A DNA stretch of 64,000 nucleotides. Origin: Dermatemys mawii (lineage: Eukaryota; Chordata; Testudines; Dermatemydidae). This document shows positions 55,063-64,000 of this stretch, one piece after another. Both the position numbers and the translations under genes were made by a program. The notes below the pieces were generated by a model, which ran no database searches, was not told the origin of the DNA, and saw only the letters and a list, made by a program, of their open reading frames with translations. The number at the start of each line of letters is the position of its first letter. Within the stretch, counting starts at the first letter, position 1. The stretch spans positions 6,350,336 through 6,414,335 of the forward strand of contig ML677385.1 of assembly GCA_007922305.1 (NCBI GenBank). The letters are read 5' to 3'.

Positions 55063-57508
55063 TCAATAAATCCTTCCAGTTTTTCCTTGCTAGTCTATAG
55101 GTAACAGAAAACTCACAAATGCTGCTTGTGAACTCAGCATTTCATGCAGCTCTGGGAGTAGGACCTCTATTTAACAATTCCAGACGTATCTAAAAAGCTA
55201 ATTCCTTCAGCACAGCTACAAACAATTCTGACTGCAGAAAAGCTTTGAGTGAATTTATTAATCATGAAAGGTGCCAGATTGGCAGCCATAGAGACTTGCC
55301 CTCTATTTATTCTAAGAGCTGGCAATAGCAGTGCAGATTCCTCAGCCTGTATCTTAAAAGGCACTCCAGTAGCATATCAACCCTAAAGGATTTTGGTGCT
55401 TCCAGTACCAATGGAAGCAGTTCGGATTAATTCAGTGCCTGGAGTCCTTGTAAAATACATCATGTCCAATGTGAAATGTGGTATAATATTATATAGTATT
55501 ATTTGTGAAAACACTATGTGATTGATTAAATAAAATCTGTGGTAAAATCTACCCAGACAAGGGCCAGAGTTAAGGTTATATGTGCAACCTTGCCTTTGGA
55601 ATGCCCTGACTTCTGAGTGCTTCAGTGTGCATCCTTCGGGCTAAATTGTGCCACAGTCAGAGCCTGTGTACGGGGCAGTGTGGAGCACAATCTAGGTTGG
55701 GGAAGCACAATCCCTCCCAGAGCTCCTCCTGGCAAAATGTGGATCCCAGGAGGCCATCCTTCCCAATGATGCAGCTTGCTTTGCTCAGTGTGCTGGGTCA
55801 TGGCTGCACCTCCACCTTTCCCTTCTTCAGCACTTTTGGCAAAATGGGCCTGATCCAAACCCAACAGCAATCAATTGAAATTGGAGTGCATAGAGGGAGC
55901 AGACCCTGGGCATCGCTATGAAATCAATAATTGCAGCAGAAGCTCTGAAAAGAATTTCTTTAGATGCCTAAACAAGGTTTTAGGAATCTAACTTCAGGCA
56001 CACTAGTTCACAAATCACAAATTAGTTCACACTAGTTCACAACTGTTGGCCCTTATTATGCACTCCTCGAGAAACAACATCACACAGAAACTGTATATCT
56101 GTATACAGCATAAGGGAGTTATTGTTTGCAGCATGTCTGAGACCTTCACTGCTGCATCCCATTGCAGATTGTATATTGCAGCAGAACCCTGAGCCTTCCT
56201 TTGGAAGTACCAATATTCCATTAGCATGTCAGCACTTCAGCACCTGATGTTTGTTTTGCACTAGGTACCAGGAATGTTACTCAGCAGAATGAGAAACAGA
56301 ATGTGCTCAGTTTGCGGGACCAAAAAAACCAATAGCCATGCAGACAAACATCCCAGATGTGCACTGACATTTTTAAAACATGCATTGATTTGTTACGAAT
56401 ATGCTGCGAGAATATTAAGCTCCTGGTACCACTGCTCAGGCCGAGTATTTTATTTCCTTTATATGCAGTGACTTAAAAGAAAAAAAAGCTTCCAGTTTGA
56501 ATACAGTGTTTTTTCTTCAGCAAATGAAATGGAGGATGTTTGTGGGGCTTGTTCCTTTGTCAATAATTAAACAGCTCTGTACTTAAGAACAATCTTGCCC
56601 TGGCTACAGAATAGACATTTTGGCCAAGGTTTTTCACTATTGTTAACACCAGTTAGCTCCACCAGCAGTAGCAAATATTGAGGGGTCTACTGTGAACGGG
56701 GTAGCCGGCTGCCACTTGCATTTTAAACTTTGTTTAGATTAGAACCACTCTGAGCAGGGTTACTTGACATGGTGCTTAAAAAAATACCAGCAGCAACTGG
56801 TCTCTACTTGGGCTCTCTGCAGTGGGGTACAGCTGATCTGCTGTTAGCAACTGAGAAATGTCTGCAAAATTTCTTTAGTGAAGACAGGGCCTCAGGGTGC
56901 AGAAATTCTCAGGGCGTCAACATTTCAGATTTGAATTTCCCCAGAATAATATGATTTCTGAAGCATAACAATAAATGCAATAAAATAATATTTTGCATTT
57001 ACGAAGCACATTTATTCCCAAAGGTGTATTAAAAATGTGACTTACAGGAATTATACAGCCATTAAGGACAGCAGTTAGATGGACAACTAAGGAGGGATGG
57101 GGGTGGGGTGGGGGAGAGGAGATACTTTGGCCAAGCGGAACTGTAGCAAACCCCCTGCTATTACAAGAAGGAACAAAGGATCTTTAGTTTCTATAAAGAG
57201 CAGGCAGGTCTTCTCAGTGGGTAAAGTCTCATCTAGCCCCATGCTATAATCTGCATGAGACTTCATTTATTTTCCTCAGAGGGCCAATAGGCTACATGCC
57301 AGCATGGATGAAGTTTGAGTTTGTTTGTTCTAACCGGTAGGAAAGGTCCCTCCAGATCTGTGGGTGAGTCAGGAGCTTCTGCCGTTTCATATTTTCCTGT
57401 TGTGGGACCCTGAGAGGACCCTCCACCAATCTGAGGAGCCATGTGTGCAGTGGGGGCAGAAAGAATGTGAGAGCTGGGGCCAGAGGGAAGTGTCTCACAG
57501 CCAGCAGT
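55063..57508. other. Non-coding; small tandem duplication at 56000-56043
   Basis: CACTAGTTCACAA occurs twice around CACAAATTAGTTCA at about 56000-56043. A G-rich GGGGTGGGGTGGGGG run lies at 57100-57115. No gene or larger repeat is seen. Confidence 0.45.
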
Positions 57509-57739
57509 GGTAAATGCAGTGCTTAATTTGTAACAAAAGATGCCAGAGCGCAAGCAATTCTGTGTAAGGGCTCAAGCAATTTTTTTTTTTTTTTTTACTT
57601 TCATAACTAATGCAGCAAGTCCTGAGGTGCTAGGCTACGAACTGCCAAGCCAAGAAGTGCCGGGGCTTGGCAGTTCATAGCCATGGCACAAACTGGGGAC
57701 TGGGGCAAGCCTTGGCACAAATTAGGGACTGGGTAAATC
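57509..57739. mobile_element. hAT non-autonomous element (215 bp)
   Basis: The element is 57517-57731. It starts CAGTGCTTAATTTGTAAC and ends GCACAAATTAGGGACTG, which is inverted. Flanks GGTAAATG (57509-57516) and GGTAAATC (57732-57739) match at 7 of 8. It contains a 17-base T run at 57580-57596 and a duplicated GGCACAAA(C/T)T(G/A)GGGACTGG block. Confidence 0.88.
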
Positions 57740-58496
57740 GGTTGAAAAGTGAATGCAGTAGGGGAAATCCTCCATTTACAGGACTATCCAAGAGCAGCAG
57801 AGGAAAGTTGTGGCCGAACTGGAGCTGTTCTGCTAGAGTAGAGGCAGGAAGAGAGCAGATGCAGGGCCTGTATGCTGAGAGCAATGGTCTCCTGTAACTC
57901 CCTGGAGTCTGAGGGGAAAGCTCTGTCTCTTCAGTGGAGATCCTGCCTCTCGGCAGAAGAAATTAAACAAAACTAGGGGAGGGTCCTCTTGCCAAGTTTC
58001 CTTTTCTCCAGGGCCCGGACCTGTTTGTTTTCTGGTGGCTGATGTGGTCCGTGAGACTTGGTCCCTAAGAAATTCCCTCTGCTGTATTCTTTTGTTGGCC
58101 ATATTATGTCTCTTTCTCATGTTGACTCTTGGTATTTGATGATGGCACTGCATGCAATAAGCGCTGCAAGAGACCTAGCAGAGAAAAGGGAGTTGCTTTC
58201 AATTCCCTGAAGCAGACGGATGGGCTGTAATGTCTGACTACAGCTCAGTCATCTGTACAATGAAGAGTCTCAGAGCCACTTCTGATTAAGGCATCCACTC
58301 TGCTTTTGACTGCCTTCTTTTTTGCACCTTCACCTTTATTTATATTATGTCCTGTATCAGAGACATAATTAGGTGATTATTGATATGTGATATATAGTTC
58401 TGTGAGATTGTCCATAGCTTAACTGCATGAGACTTTTCACATGAAAGAGTCCTACTTCTGGAGTATATTTCTACCATGGGCTTTTGTTGGTGTTGG
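57740..58496. other. Non-coding, no feature recognised
   Basis: No gene or delimitable repeat is seen. Confidence 0.45.
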
Positions 58497-58682
58497 CCTC
58501 ATCTACACAAGAACGGGTTTGCCCGGCATAGCTATACCAGCAAATTCTTCTAGTGGAGATGCAGTTTACACCACCAAAAGAGTGTTTTTGCCGGTATAGC
58601 TTATTCCCATTCTTAAGCTATAGGGACAAAAATATTTTTAAACTGCATCTATACTAGGGCTTTGGCCTGCATAGCTGTGGGT
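58497..58682. mobile_element. Fold-back MITE, 'GGCATAGCTATACCAGCAAA' family
   Basis: It contains CATCTACACAAGAACGG, GGCATAGCTATACCAGCAAA, GCCGGTATAGCTTATTCCC with TTAAGCTATAGGG, and AACTGCATCTATACTAGGGC. The first half and the last half are inverted relatives with a central AGCTTATTC/TTAAGCTA hairpin. It is non-coding and decayed. Confidence 0.6.
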
Positions 58683-59260
58683 GTGATTTTTGTTCAAAAT
58701 TACAGAAATGTGTAGGCCAACCTCGTATTTTTCCTTATGTTCTTTCTTCTGGTTTTGTTTCTATATCACTTTTTTACTGCAGCCATTTACTCAGTAACAT
58801 CTGGGTCAATATTATTTTCTCAATAGCTAAGAGTAATGACTTTGAGAGCTGAGAAGATTCCACTTTTTTGGAATCATCAGCCACCAAAGTGGAGCTCCCA
58901 CAGGAGATCTGGATCCTGATAGTCAGTATAGAGGGGAATGCAGTGAACGGAGGGAGCCAGGCCAGAAGGCACAGGACTTGGGCTCTGGGGATGGAGCTGA
59001 GGCGGGGAGCTGAGCCAGCAGGACAGAGGGAGGGGAACTTTGGAGCTGGGGACAGATTGGTTGAAGGGAACATCCCACCGCAGACAGATTTGGGCAAGAG
59101 GGGCAATGGCAGAGGGAGCTGGGCAACAGAAGTGGGGCAGGATGTATTCATCTTCATGGGCACCAATCATTTCATTATCCAATATTTTCAGTCTGATTCA
59201 GAATCAGATTTGTGTGAATGTGGCAAAATGAGTAAGCTTGTCAACAACCAAGTTCTCATA
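58683..59260. other. Non-coding, no feature recognised
   Basis: The 194-codon plus frame at 58868-59452 runs into the MIR fragment and shows no domain, so I do not call it a gene. Confidence 0.45.
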
Positions 59261-59420
59261 CAAGTATTTTACACCCCTCATACTATTTTGCATGTCACAG
59301 GTGGGGAAACTAAGGCACAGAGAAGTCAAGTGACTTGCCCAAGGTCATGCAGAAAGTTTTTGATTGAGTCAATGATACATCCCAGTAACCCTAACTCCCA
59401 GTCCCTGGTCTTAACTGTTG
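59261..59420 (+). repeat. MIR-like SINE fragment (best copy)
   Basis: CAGGTGGGGAAACTAAGGCA, AGAGAAGTCAAGTGACTTGC and CCAAGGTCATGCAGAAAG are the highly recognisable MIR core, followed by a diverged tail. Confidence 0.75.
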
Positions 59421-60799
59421 GAAAGAATTCCCCATGTCTTAGCTCCAACTAGCTAGACTATAAATAAAGGCAAAAGGCCAGAAAGTTTCAAGAGAGTTAC
59501 TGCAGATTCTCTATAGATCTATTTTAAAAAATCCCCAAATGATTTGAATTGTTTTTATTCTACTGATCATCCTGCTGGGCAGAAAGAATGGAAGCAGCAC
59601 GAGGATTGTAAATCAAAGATCTGCTTGAGCCAGGACTACCAGACACTCTGCGTTAATTTGTCCTTGGCAGCAATCCTTGTGTCTGAGAAGGCTGAAAGCC
59701 CTGCTGCTTACACCTCTCCTAAATTTTTATGTGACTGGCTCAGTCTCAGATAGGCAATATGACTACTGGAAGAAGATTACATGTTATATTAGTAGGTGAC
59801 ATATCAAACCCACATCAGAAACAACTTCAGGTTGGCATGTTCATGCAGGAGACTAGGAGCCAGATTCTTTGGTCCTTCATTCTGGTGGCGCAAAGTGACC
59901 TTAAACCTGTCTTAAATGGTAGCGGAGAATTCCCTTTCCATAGAGGAATTCTCCTGTAGTATTGGGTTGCCTTACTGGCTCCTACAACACCTCCCTCTCT
60001 TGGCTTCTTGTATACAGGGTCTTGTTACAGAAACCAGGATCAGGCCAGAGCACCCCTGTGCCTTGCTGCTCTCCAGCTGGTGGAACATCCCTGTGAGGCT
60101 GCTGGGTCCAGAGATGGCTTTGTTTCCTGCTGGGCACTGTACTGGTGGCCCTGGAAATGGGGAACAGAAAGGGGTGTTGCTTCTTTGACCAAACAGACAA
60201 CTGACATGTGGGACTTTGTGAGGTGGTTCTATTTGACTGAGAAGTCACTGACACAGCGTTGGGGTAATCCTTGGTGTAATGCGTTGATTTACTGAAAAAT
60301 ATACGCACCGTGCTGTAACCTTGACCAGCAGCAGGAACACACGACACAGAAGACTTGCAGAAATTTCAAGTCAGACATCCTAGCCGCATGCCCAAGCAAC
60401 TGCTTGTCTCAGATTCTGCTTCCTTTCTGGGACACATGGCAACTTCTCCTCTTCCAGGGCTGTCACAGCCACACGAACAGAAGTGTCTCCTGCAGCTCAG
60501 CACAAAGTTTCTTTCCAAGAGGTATTTGCTGGTTGCTGAATACACAGTATTAACACACACCCTTTGCTCCTGCCCCAGCTGCAGAGAGCAGCTGAGTGCT
60601 CGTGCTCTGGAGACAGTGCAGCTGGGCATCACCCTTCCCTTTGTGTAGCCATTCCCAACACAAAACCTCATTAAGGTTTCCCTGCAGGAATGTGGCAATT
60701 GCATCAATGTCCTGAATGGCAACCTATTACAATGGCTTTAAGCCAGCTTCATACCTTTGATTGTGTGCTCCTGCCATGCACAGCTTGGTTGATCCAGAA
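59421..60799. other. Non-coding, no feature recognised
   Basis: Overlapping frames on both strands at 59916-60722 have no domains. No repeat boundary is seen. Confidence 0.45.
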
Positions 60800-61240
60800 C
60801 AGGGGTGGGCAACATTTTGGGCCACATCTGGGTGGGGAAATTGTATGCAGGGCCATGAATGTAGGGCTTGGGCAGGGAGCTGGGACGTGGGAGGGAGTGT
60901 GAGGTGTAGGAGGGGATGTGGTGTGCAGGAGGGGGCTCAGTGCAAGGGGTTTGGGTGCAGGAGGGGTGCCATAGGAAGTTAGGAAGCTCAGGGCAGGGGG
61001 CTGGAGTGTGAGGTGCAGGAGAAGTTAGGGGTGTGGGCTCCAGCCTGGTGCTGCTTACTTTGAGTGGCTCTGGGATGGCAGCGGCGTGCAGTGGGGCTAA
61101 GGTAGGTTCCCTGCCTGCCCTGGCCGTACACCACTCCCGGAAGTGGCCAGCATGTCTGGTAGTGGCTTCTGGGGATGGGGTGGGGCAGGTGACTCCGTCA
61201 TGCACTGCCTTCGCTTGTGGGTACCACTAATAGCAATGCA
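60800..61240. mobile_element. Probable hAT-derived fragment, 3' end lost
   Basis: It starts CAGGGGTGGGCAACATTTTG, a typical hAT end, and continues with GC-rich repeats (GGTGCAGGAGG, GTGTGAGGTG). It ends in CACTCCCGGAAGTGGCCAGC-type sequence without a matching inverted end, so it is probably truncated. The frames are low-complexity. Confidence 0.5.
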
Positions 61241-62204
61241 ATAGTGCTTAAGGTTACTAATCAAGTGTCAGGACACCATCATGTTAGGTGCTCTGCAGAC
61301 ACAATTTAATATTAACTATTTCCCTTGGGATTGATTGAGGGCTACAGCGATTTGTTCCATTAAAGCCCATGGAACTACTCCTCGTAGTAAGAAGTATGAC
61401 CAATGGTGAGTATTTGGCCTTTTAATTGTAAGATCTTTAGGGCAAGAATGATCTCTGTCTTGTGACCTTTGCAGTGCCGAGCACATTGTTGGGTCTTAGA
61501 TCAGAAATAATTATAATAATAGTTATGAATACCAAGGTTCATAGCTTCCATCAGCAAAGTATGGAGCACTGCTCACTGGTGAACTCAAAGCCACACTGTC
61601 AGTATCTCTACAGTTTCTTAAGGATGGATTTTCTATGTGGGGAGAAAAAGGATAATCAAGGGTTCATGTCAATGACTGATGATGCCCTGGCTCTGGGAAG
61701 TTCCCAATATGATCAGACAATGCCCCATCCACTGTTAAAATTAGAGATTGGCCTGAACTAAGACCCCTTCAGATTTGGGGGAGTTCATATGTGGATCCAA
61801 GTGTTGTGGTAAACTTCAGGTTCACTGGTAGGTGAAATTACTTCAAAGAGCAGCCCCCAAACACACCTTGGATTTAAAATTAAAGTAAGATTTACTTTTA
61901 TAATTTGAGCTCTTGACTGACTGCTTTGTTTTGTGCCTACAGGCTTTGCAGACCCCAGTCGCTAGCTGTGAGAGAGACAGTGTCATACAACTACAGAGGA
62001 ACTGCAGGAACTGAAACTGGCTCTGTAATTTATAGCACTAATAAGGCTCAACTGCCATTTCTTGCGGTTTCCTCCCAACTTGTCTTTGAAAATTTCTACT
62101 TGTACTGTGTTTGTTGTTGCTGCTGCTGCTGCTAAGGTTCACTTGGTAGGTAACTGTTGTACTGTTTTCCTGGATCTGTTCTCTTTGGCTCTGATTACAT
62201 TATT
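61241..62204. repeat. Non-coding; SINE-like fragment at 61440-61520
   Basis: 61440-61520 has GGGCAAGAATGATCTCTGTC, GCAGTGCCGAGCACATTG and AATAATTATAATAATAG, the SINE-like repeat of 31095 and 34121. A TTG/CTG run lies at 62112-62133. No gene is seen. Confidence 0.5.
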
Positions 62205-62410
62205 AAACATTTATATTTCAGTGGTACCAAAAGCCAACCACCCCCCTGGGTCCCATTTTGCTAGGGGCTGGACAAACCCTAAATGACACTCCGTGGTCCA
62301 AAGAGTTTACAATCTAAACAGTTACCCTTAGCTCTTTTCTTCCGCTCTCTCTCTGTCGCACTACTGCTGCTGCAGCTCCTCTGGCGTGAGTGCTAGTGTA
62401 GACAAGACAC
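62205..62410. repeat. SINE-like and fold-back fragments
   Basis: 62240-62320 has GGGTCCCATTTTGCTAGGGG and CAAAGAGTTTACAATCTAAA. 62380-62410 has GTGCTAGTGTAGACAAGACA, the remnant of a fold-back MITE end. Confidence 0.5.
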
Positions 62411-63102
62411 TAGTGGTTTTACCAGAGAGACATCTAATCCTGCTAAGAGTAGGTCTGTATGCAGGCAGGGTGCCCTTTCTGTCTATTGTCTGGCTCCTTT
62501 ATGTTGCTGGAGGGGAGCAGTGTAAAGGGACTGAGGTGAAAAAAAAAAATTGGGCCCAGTGATCCTGGGAAGAGGAAAACCTTCCACCATAAAACGGACA
62601 TTGCAAATAGTTTCATTTATGTAAGAGCATTGGTGCAGGGAGGGGAAAGTTTTCAGTTTGTATTGCCTGAGGTCCTGTCCTTTGGTTGCAACCAGGTGGA
62701 GAGGTCATGAGTCTTTCTACTAATCTCTGGTAAATTTTGAACTGCTCTTTCTTTGTAAATCTGGCTCCAGGCAAGCCTGTGAAAAGGACCAAAGTAAGTG
62801 ATCGCCCAAAGCTATTGATGTCTGCACTGATATGGTCGACTGCTTGCTGGTCATTTGCCTAACAGAATGCGTGTTGGGGATTGCTGGAGGCAAGGTCTGA
62901 AGAATGCAGCAAGTAGGTGCAACTTTAACAAAAGCGTCTAACTTTTTTTCCAGAGTTCCCGGTGGGTATAAGTGTTGTACCTCAGTAGAAGAGAGATGGG
63001 TCAAAACTACAGGACAACCAAAACAGCCCAGCTGTAGCATAGCGTGGATCCACTTGTTGCAGCTTGAGCTGCTCTTTGCAATGTAGTAGGACCTTTATGT
63101 TC
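62411..63102. other. Non-coding, no feature recognised
   Basis: No gene or delimitable repeat is seen. Confidence 0.45.
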
Positions 63103-63235
63103 CTGCTGCATAGGGTGACCAGATAGCAACTATGAAAAAACAGGACAGGGATGGCGGGTAATAGGCACCTCTATAAGAAAAAGTCCCCAAAAGGGGGACT
63201 TAAAAAATGGGACATCTGGTCACCTTACTGCTGCA
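63103..63235. mobile_element. hAT MITE of the TAGGGTGACCAGAT family (copy 3), perfect 8-bp duplication
   Basis: The element is 63111-63227. It starts TAGGGTGACCAGATAGC and ends GGGACATCTGGTCACCTTA, which is inverted. CTGCTGCA is duplicated exactly at 63103-63110 and 63228-63235. The interior differs from copies 1 and 2 (TATAAGAAAAAGTCCCC is in reverse orientation), so it may be a sister subfamily or a reversed copy. Confidence 0.9.
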
Positions 63236-63781
63236 TCTTCCTTCATCACACACAGACTCTGCCATGCTTCACAGCATGGCTGTCGGCACATTCGGAGATC
63301 TGCCACAGCTCCCAAGAGAGGGACTGTGAAGGGGTGTGTGGACATTACCATGGAATGGACACTGAAGGGTTAAAAAAGGGAGCCGTCACCTCCCCAGCTG
63401 CAGCCTATGGGCAGGCTAACAACAGCAGGGATAAAAGGCTGCAGCCCGGCCCCAGCCAGAACAGGGTGCCTGCTGGAGAAACCTAGAGTCACGGTGAAGG
63501 GGTCTCCACAGGGTCAGACTGGAGGAAGCTGCCCAGAGAAATAAGTTTTCTGCCAGAAGGGATCAGAGAAGATTACCAGATAGGAGGTACCAAGGAAGAA
63601 GCTGGCCAGGGAAGCAGTACAAACAAGTCCCTGACTGCATCCCCCAGAATCGCTGGGCTAGGACCCACATGAGAGCTGGGCCTGAGTCCCCCTACCACCC
63701 TCATACGGATGGGATAGAGACTCCCGAGAACTCCTCGGACTATTGAGCGCAAGGAAACTAAATGGGCAGGTAAAACTCTAA
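63236..63781 (+). mobile_element. Probable LTR-like element with TATA motif
   Basis: GGGATAAAAGGCTGCAGCCC at 63428-63447 is a good TATA-type promoter. It is preceded by GGTTAAAAAAGGGAGCC and followed by CAGAACAGGGTGCCTGC and AGAGAAATAAGTTTTCTGCC, the layout of a retroelement LTR or 5' region. No gag or pol is seen before the window ends. The family is not recognised. Confidence 0.35.
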
Positions 63782-64000
63782 GGCCAGGTCTACACTACCC
63801 GCAGGATTAGCAGGTAGTGATTGATCTGTCAGGGATCGATTTATTGTGTCTAGTCTAGATGCGACAAATTGATTCCCGAGCACTCTCCCGTCAATGCCGG
63901 AACGCCACCGCTGCGAAAGGCACAGGTGGAGTCAACGGGGGAGCAGCAGCAGTCGACTCAGCGCTGTGAAGATGCCGCGGTAAGTCAACCTGAATACGTC
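63782..64000. mobile_element. Fold-back MITE, cut by the window edge
   Basis: GGCCAGGTCTACACTACCCG opens the element. GGGATCGATTTATTGTGTCT and GAAGATGCCGCGGTAAGTC are the reverse complements of blocks in 961-1168. The expected right end lies just beyond 64000. Confidence 0.65.

Noticed and set aside
58868..59452. 194-codon plus-strand frame
   Set aside because: It runs through a MIR-like SINE (59261-59420), and upstream sequence lacks any domain or exon signal.

Overview
The window looks like a stretch of vertebrate nuclear genome with no recognisable protein-coding gene. The repeat content points to a turtle or close relative. It contains a CR1 LINE with the typical amniote 3' end, a decayed RTE-type LINE, SINE tails of the form 'CAGGAGGTCAGA..AGATGATCA..ATGGTCCCTT' that I associate with turtles, and many short non-autonomous DNA transposons. 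Long open frames are rare. All but the LINE fragments look like chance frames with low-complexity or repeat-derived translations. The organism call is inferred from repeat style and was not searched.

Layout. 1-5.8 kb: AT-rich non-coding DNA, one fold-back element (961-1168) and SINE debris. 5.8-8.1 kb: an RTE-type LINE whose catalytic aspartates are lost, followed by a hAT element with a clear 8-bp target duplication. 8.1-17.2 kb: unresolved DNA, small hAT and fold-back elements, a probable solo LTR (11184-11968), and two AT-rich blocks that could be conserved non-coding elements. 17.2-20.4 kb: a GT-rich minisatellite-like tract split by a probable LTR (17421-18829) and a second LTR-like unit with internal tandem repeats, then a hAT with a perfect duplication. 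22.4-28.1 kb: two more GT-rich blocks, an antisense CR1 (22862-26960) split by a second CR1 in sense orientation (about 24111-25177), and a dense CpG island (27487-27760) lying between arms of a roughly 160-bp inverted repeat. 28.1-39.6 kb: fold-back elements, a three-level nest (32527-33125), a short repeat with a hammerhead-ribozyme-like core and a perfect 12-bp duplication (34803-34949), and a possible conserved non-coding block (35870-37700).

39.6-46 kb is a hAT cluster. An outer hAT (39629-41298) carries two inner ones. Two neighbouring hATs share overlapping target sites (42213-43027). Another has a perfect duplication at 44446-44987. From 46 to 64 kb the sequence is mostly unremarkable, with scattered hATs, MIR-like fragments, a fold-back element split by an LTR-like element that is itself split by a Tigger-like element (about 53180-54985), and an LTR-like plus fold-back tail at the right edge.

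Nothing here forms an operon or pathway. The story is one of layered transposition. Twelve elements or nests with hAT-like inverted ends and near-perfect to perfect 8-bp duplications can be read directly. The only strong candidate for host regulatory function is the CpG island near 27.6 kb, which could be a promoter or first exon of a gene extending outside the window. The most unusual single signal is the hammerhead-like core at 34822-34859.
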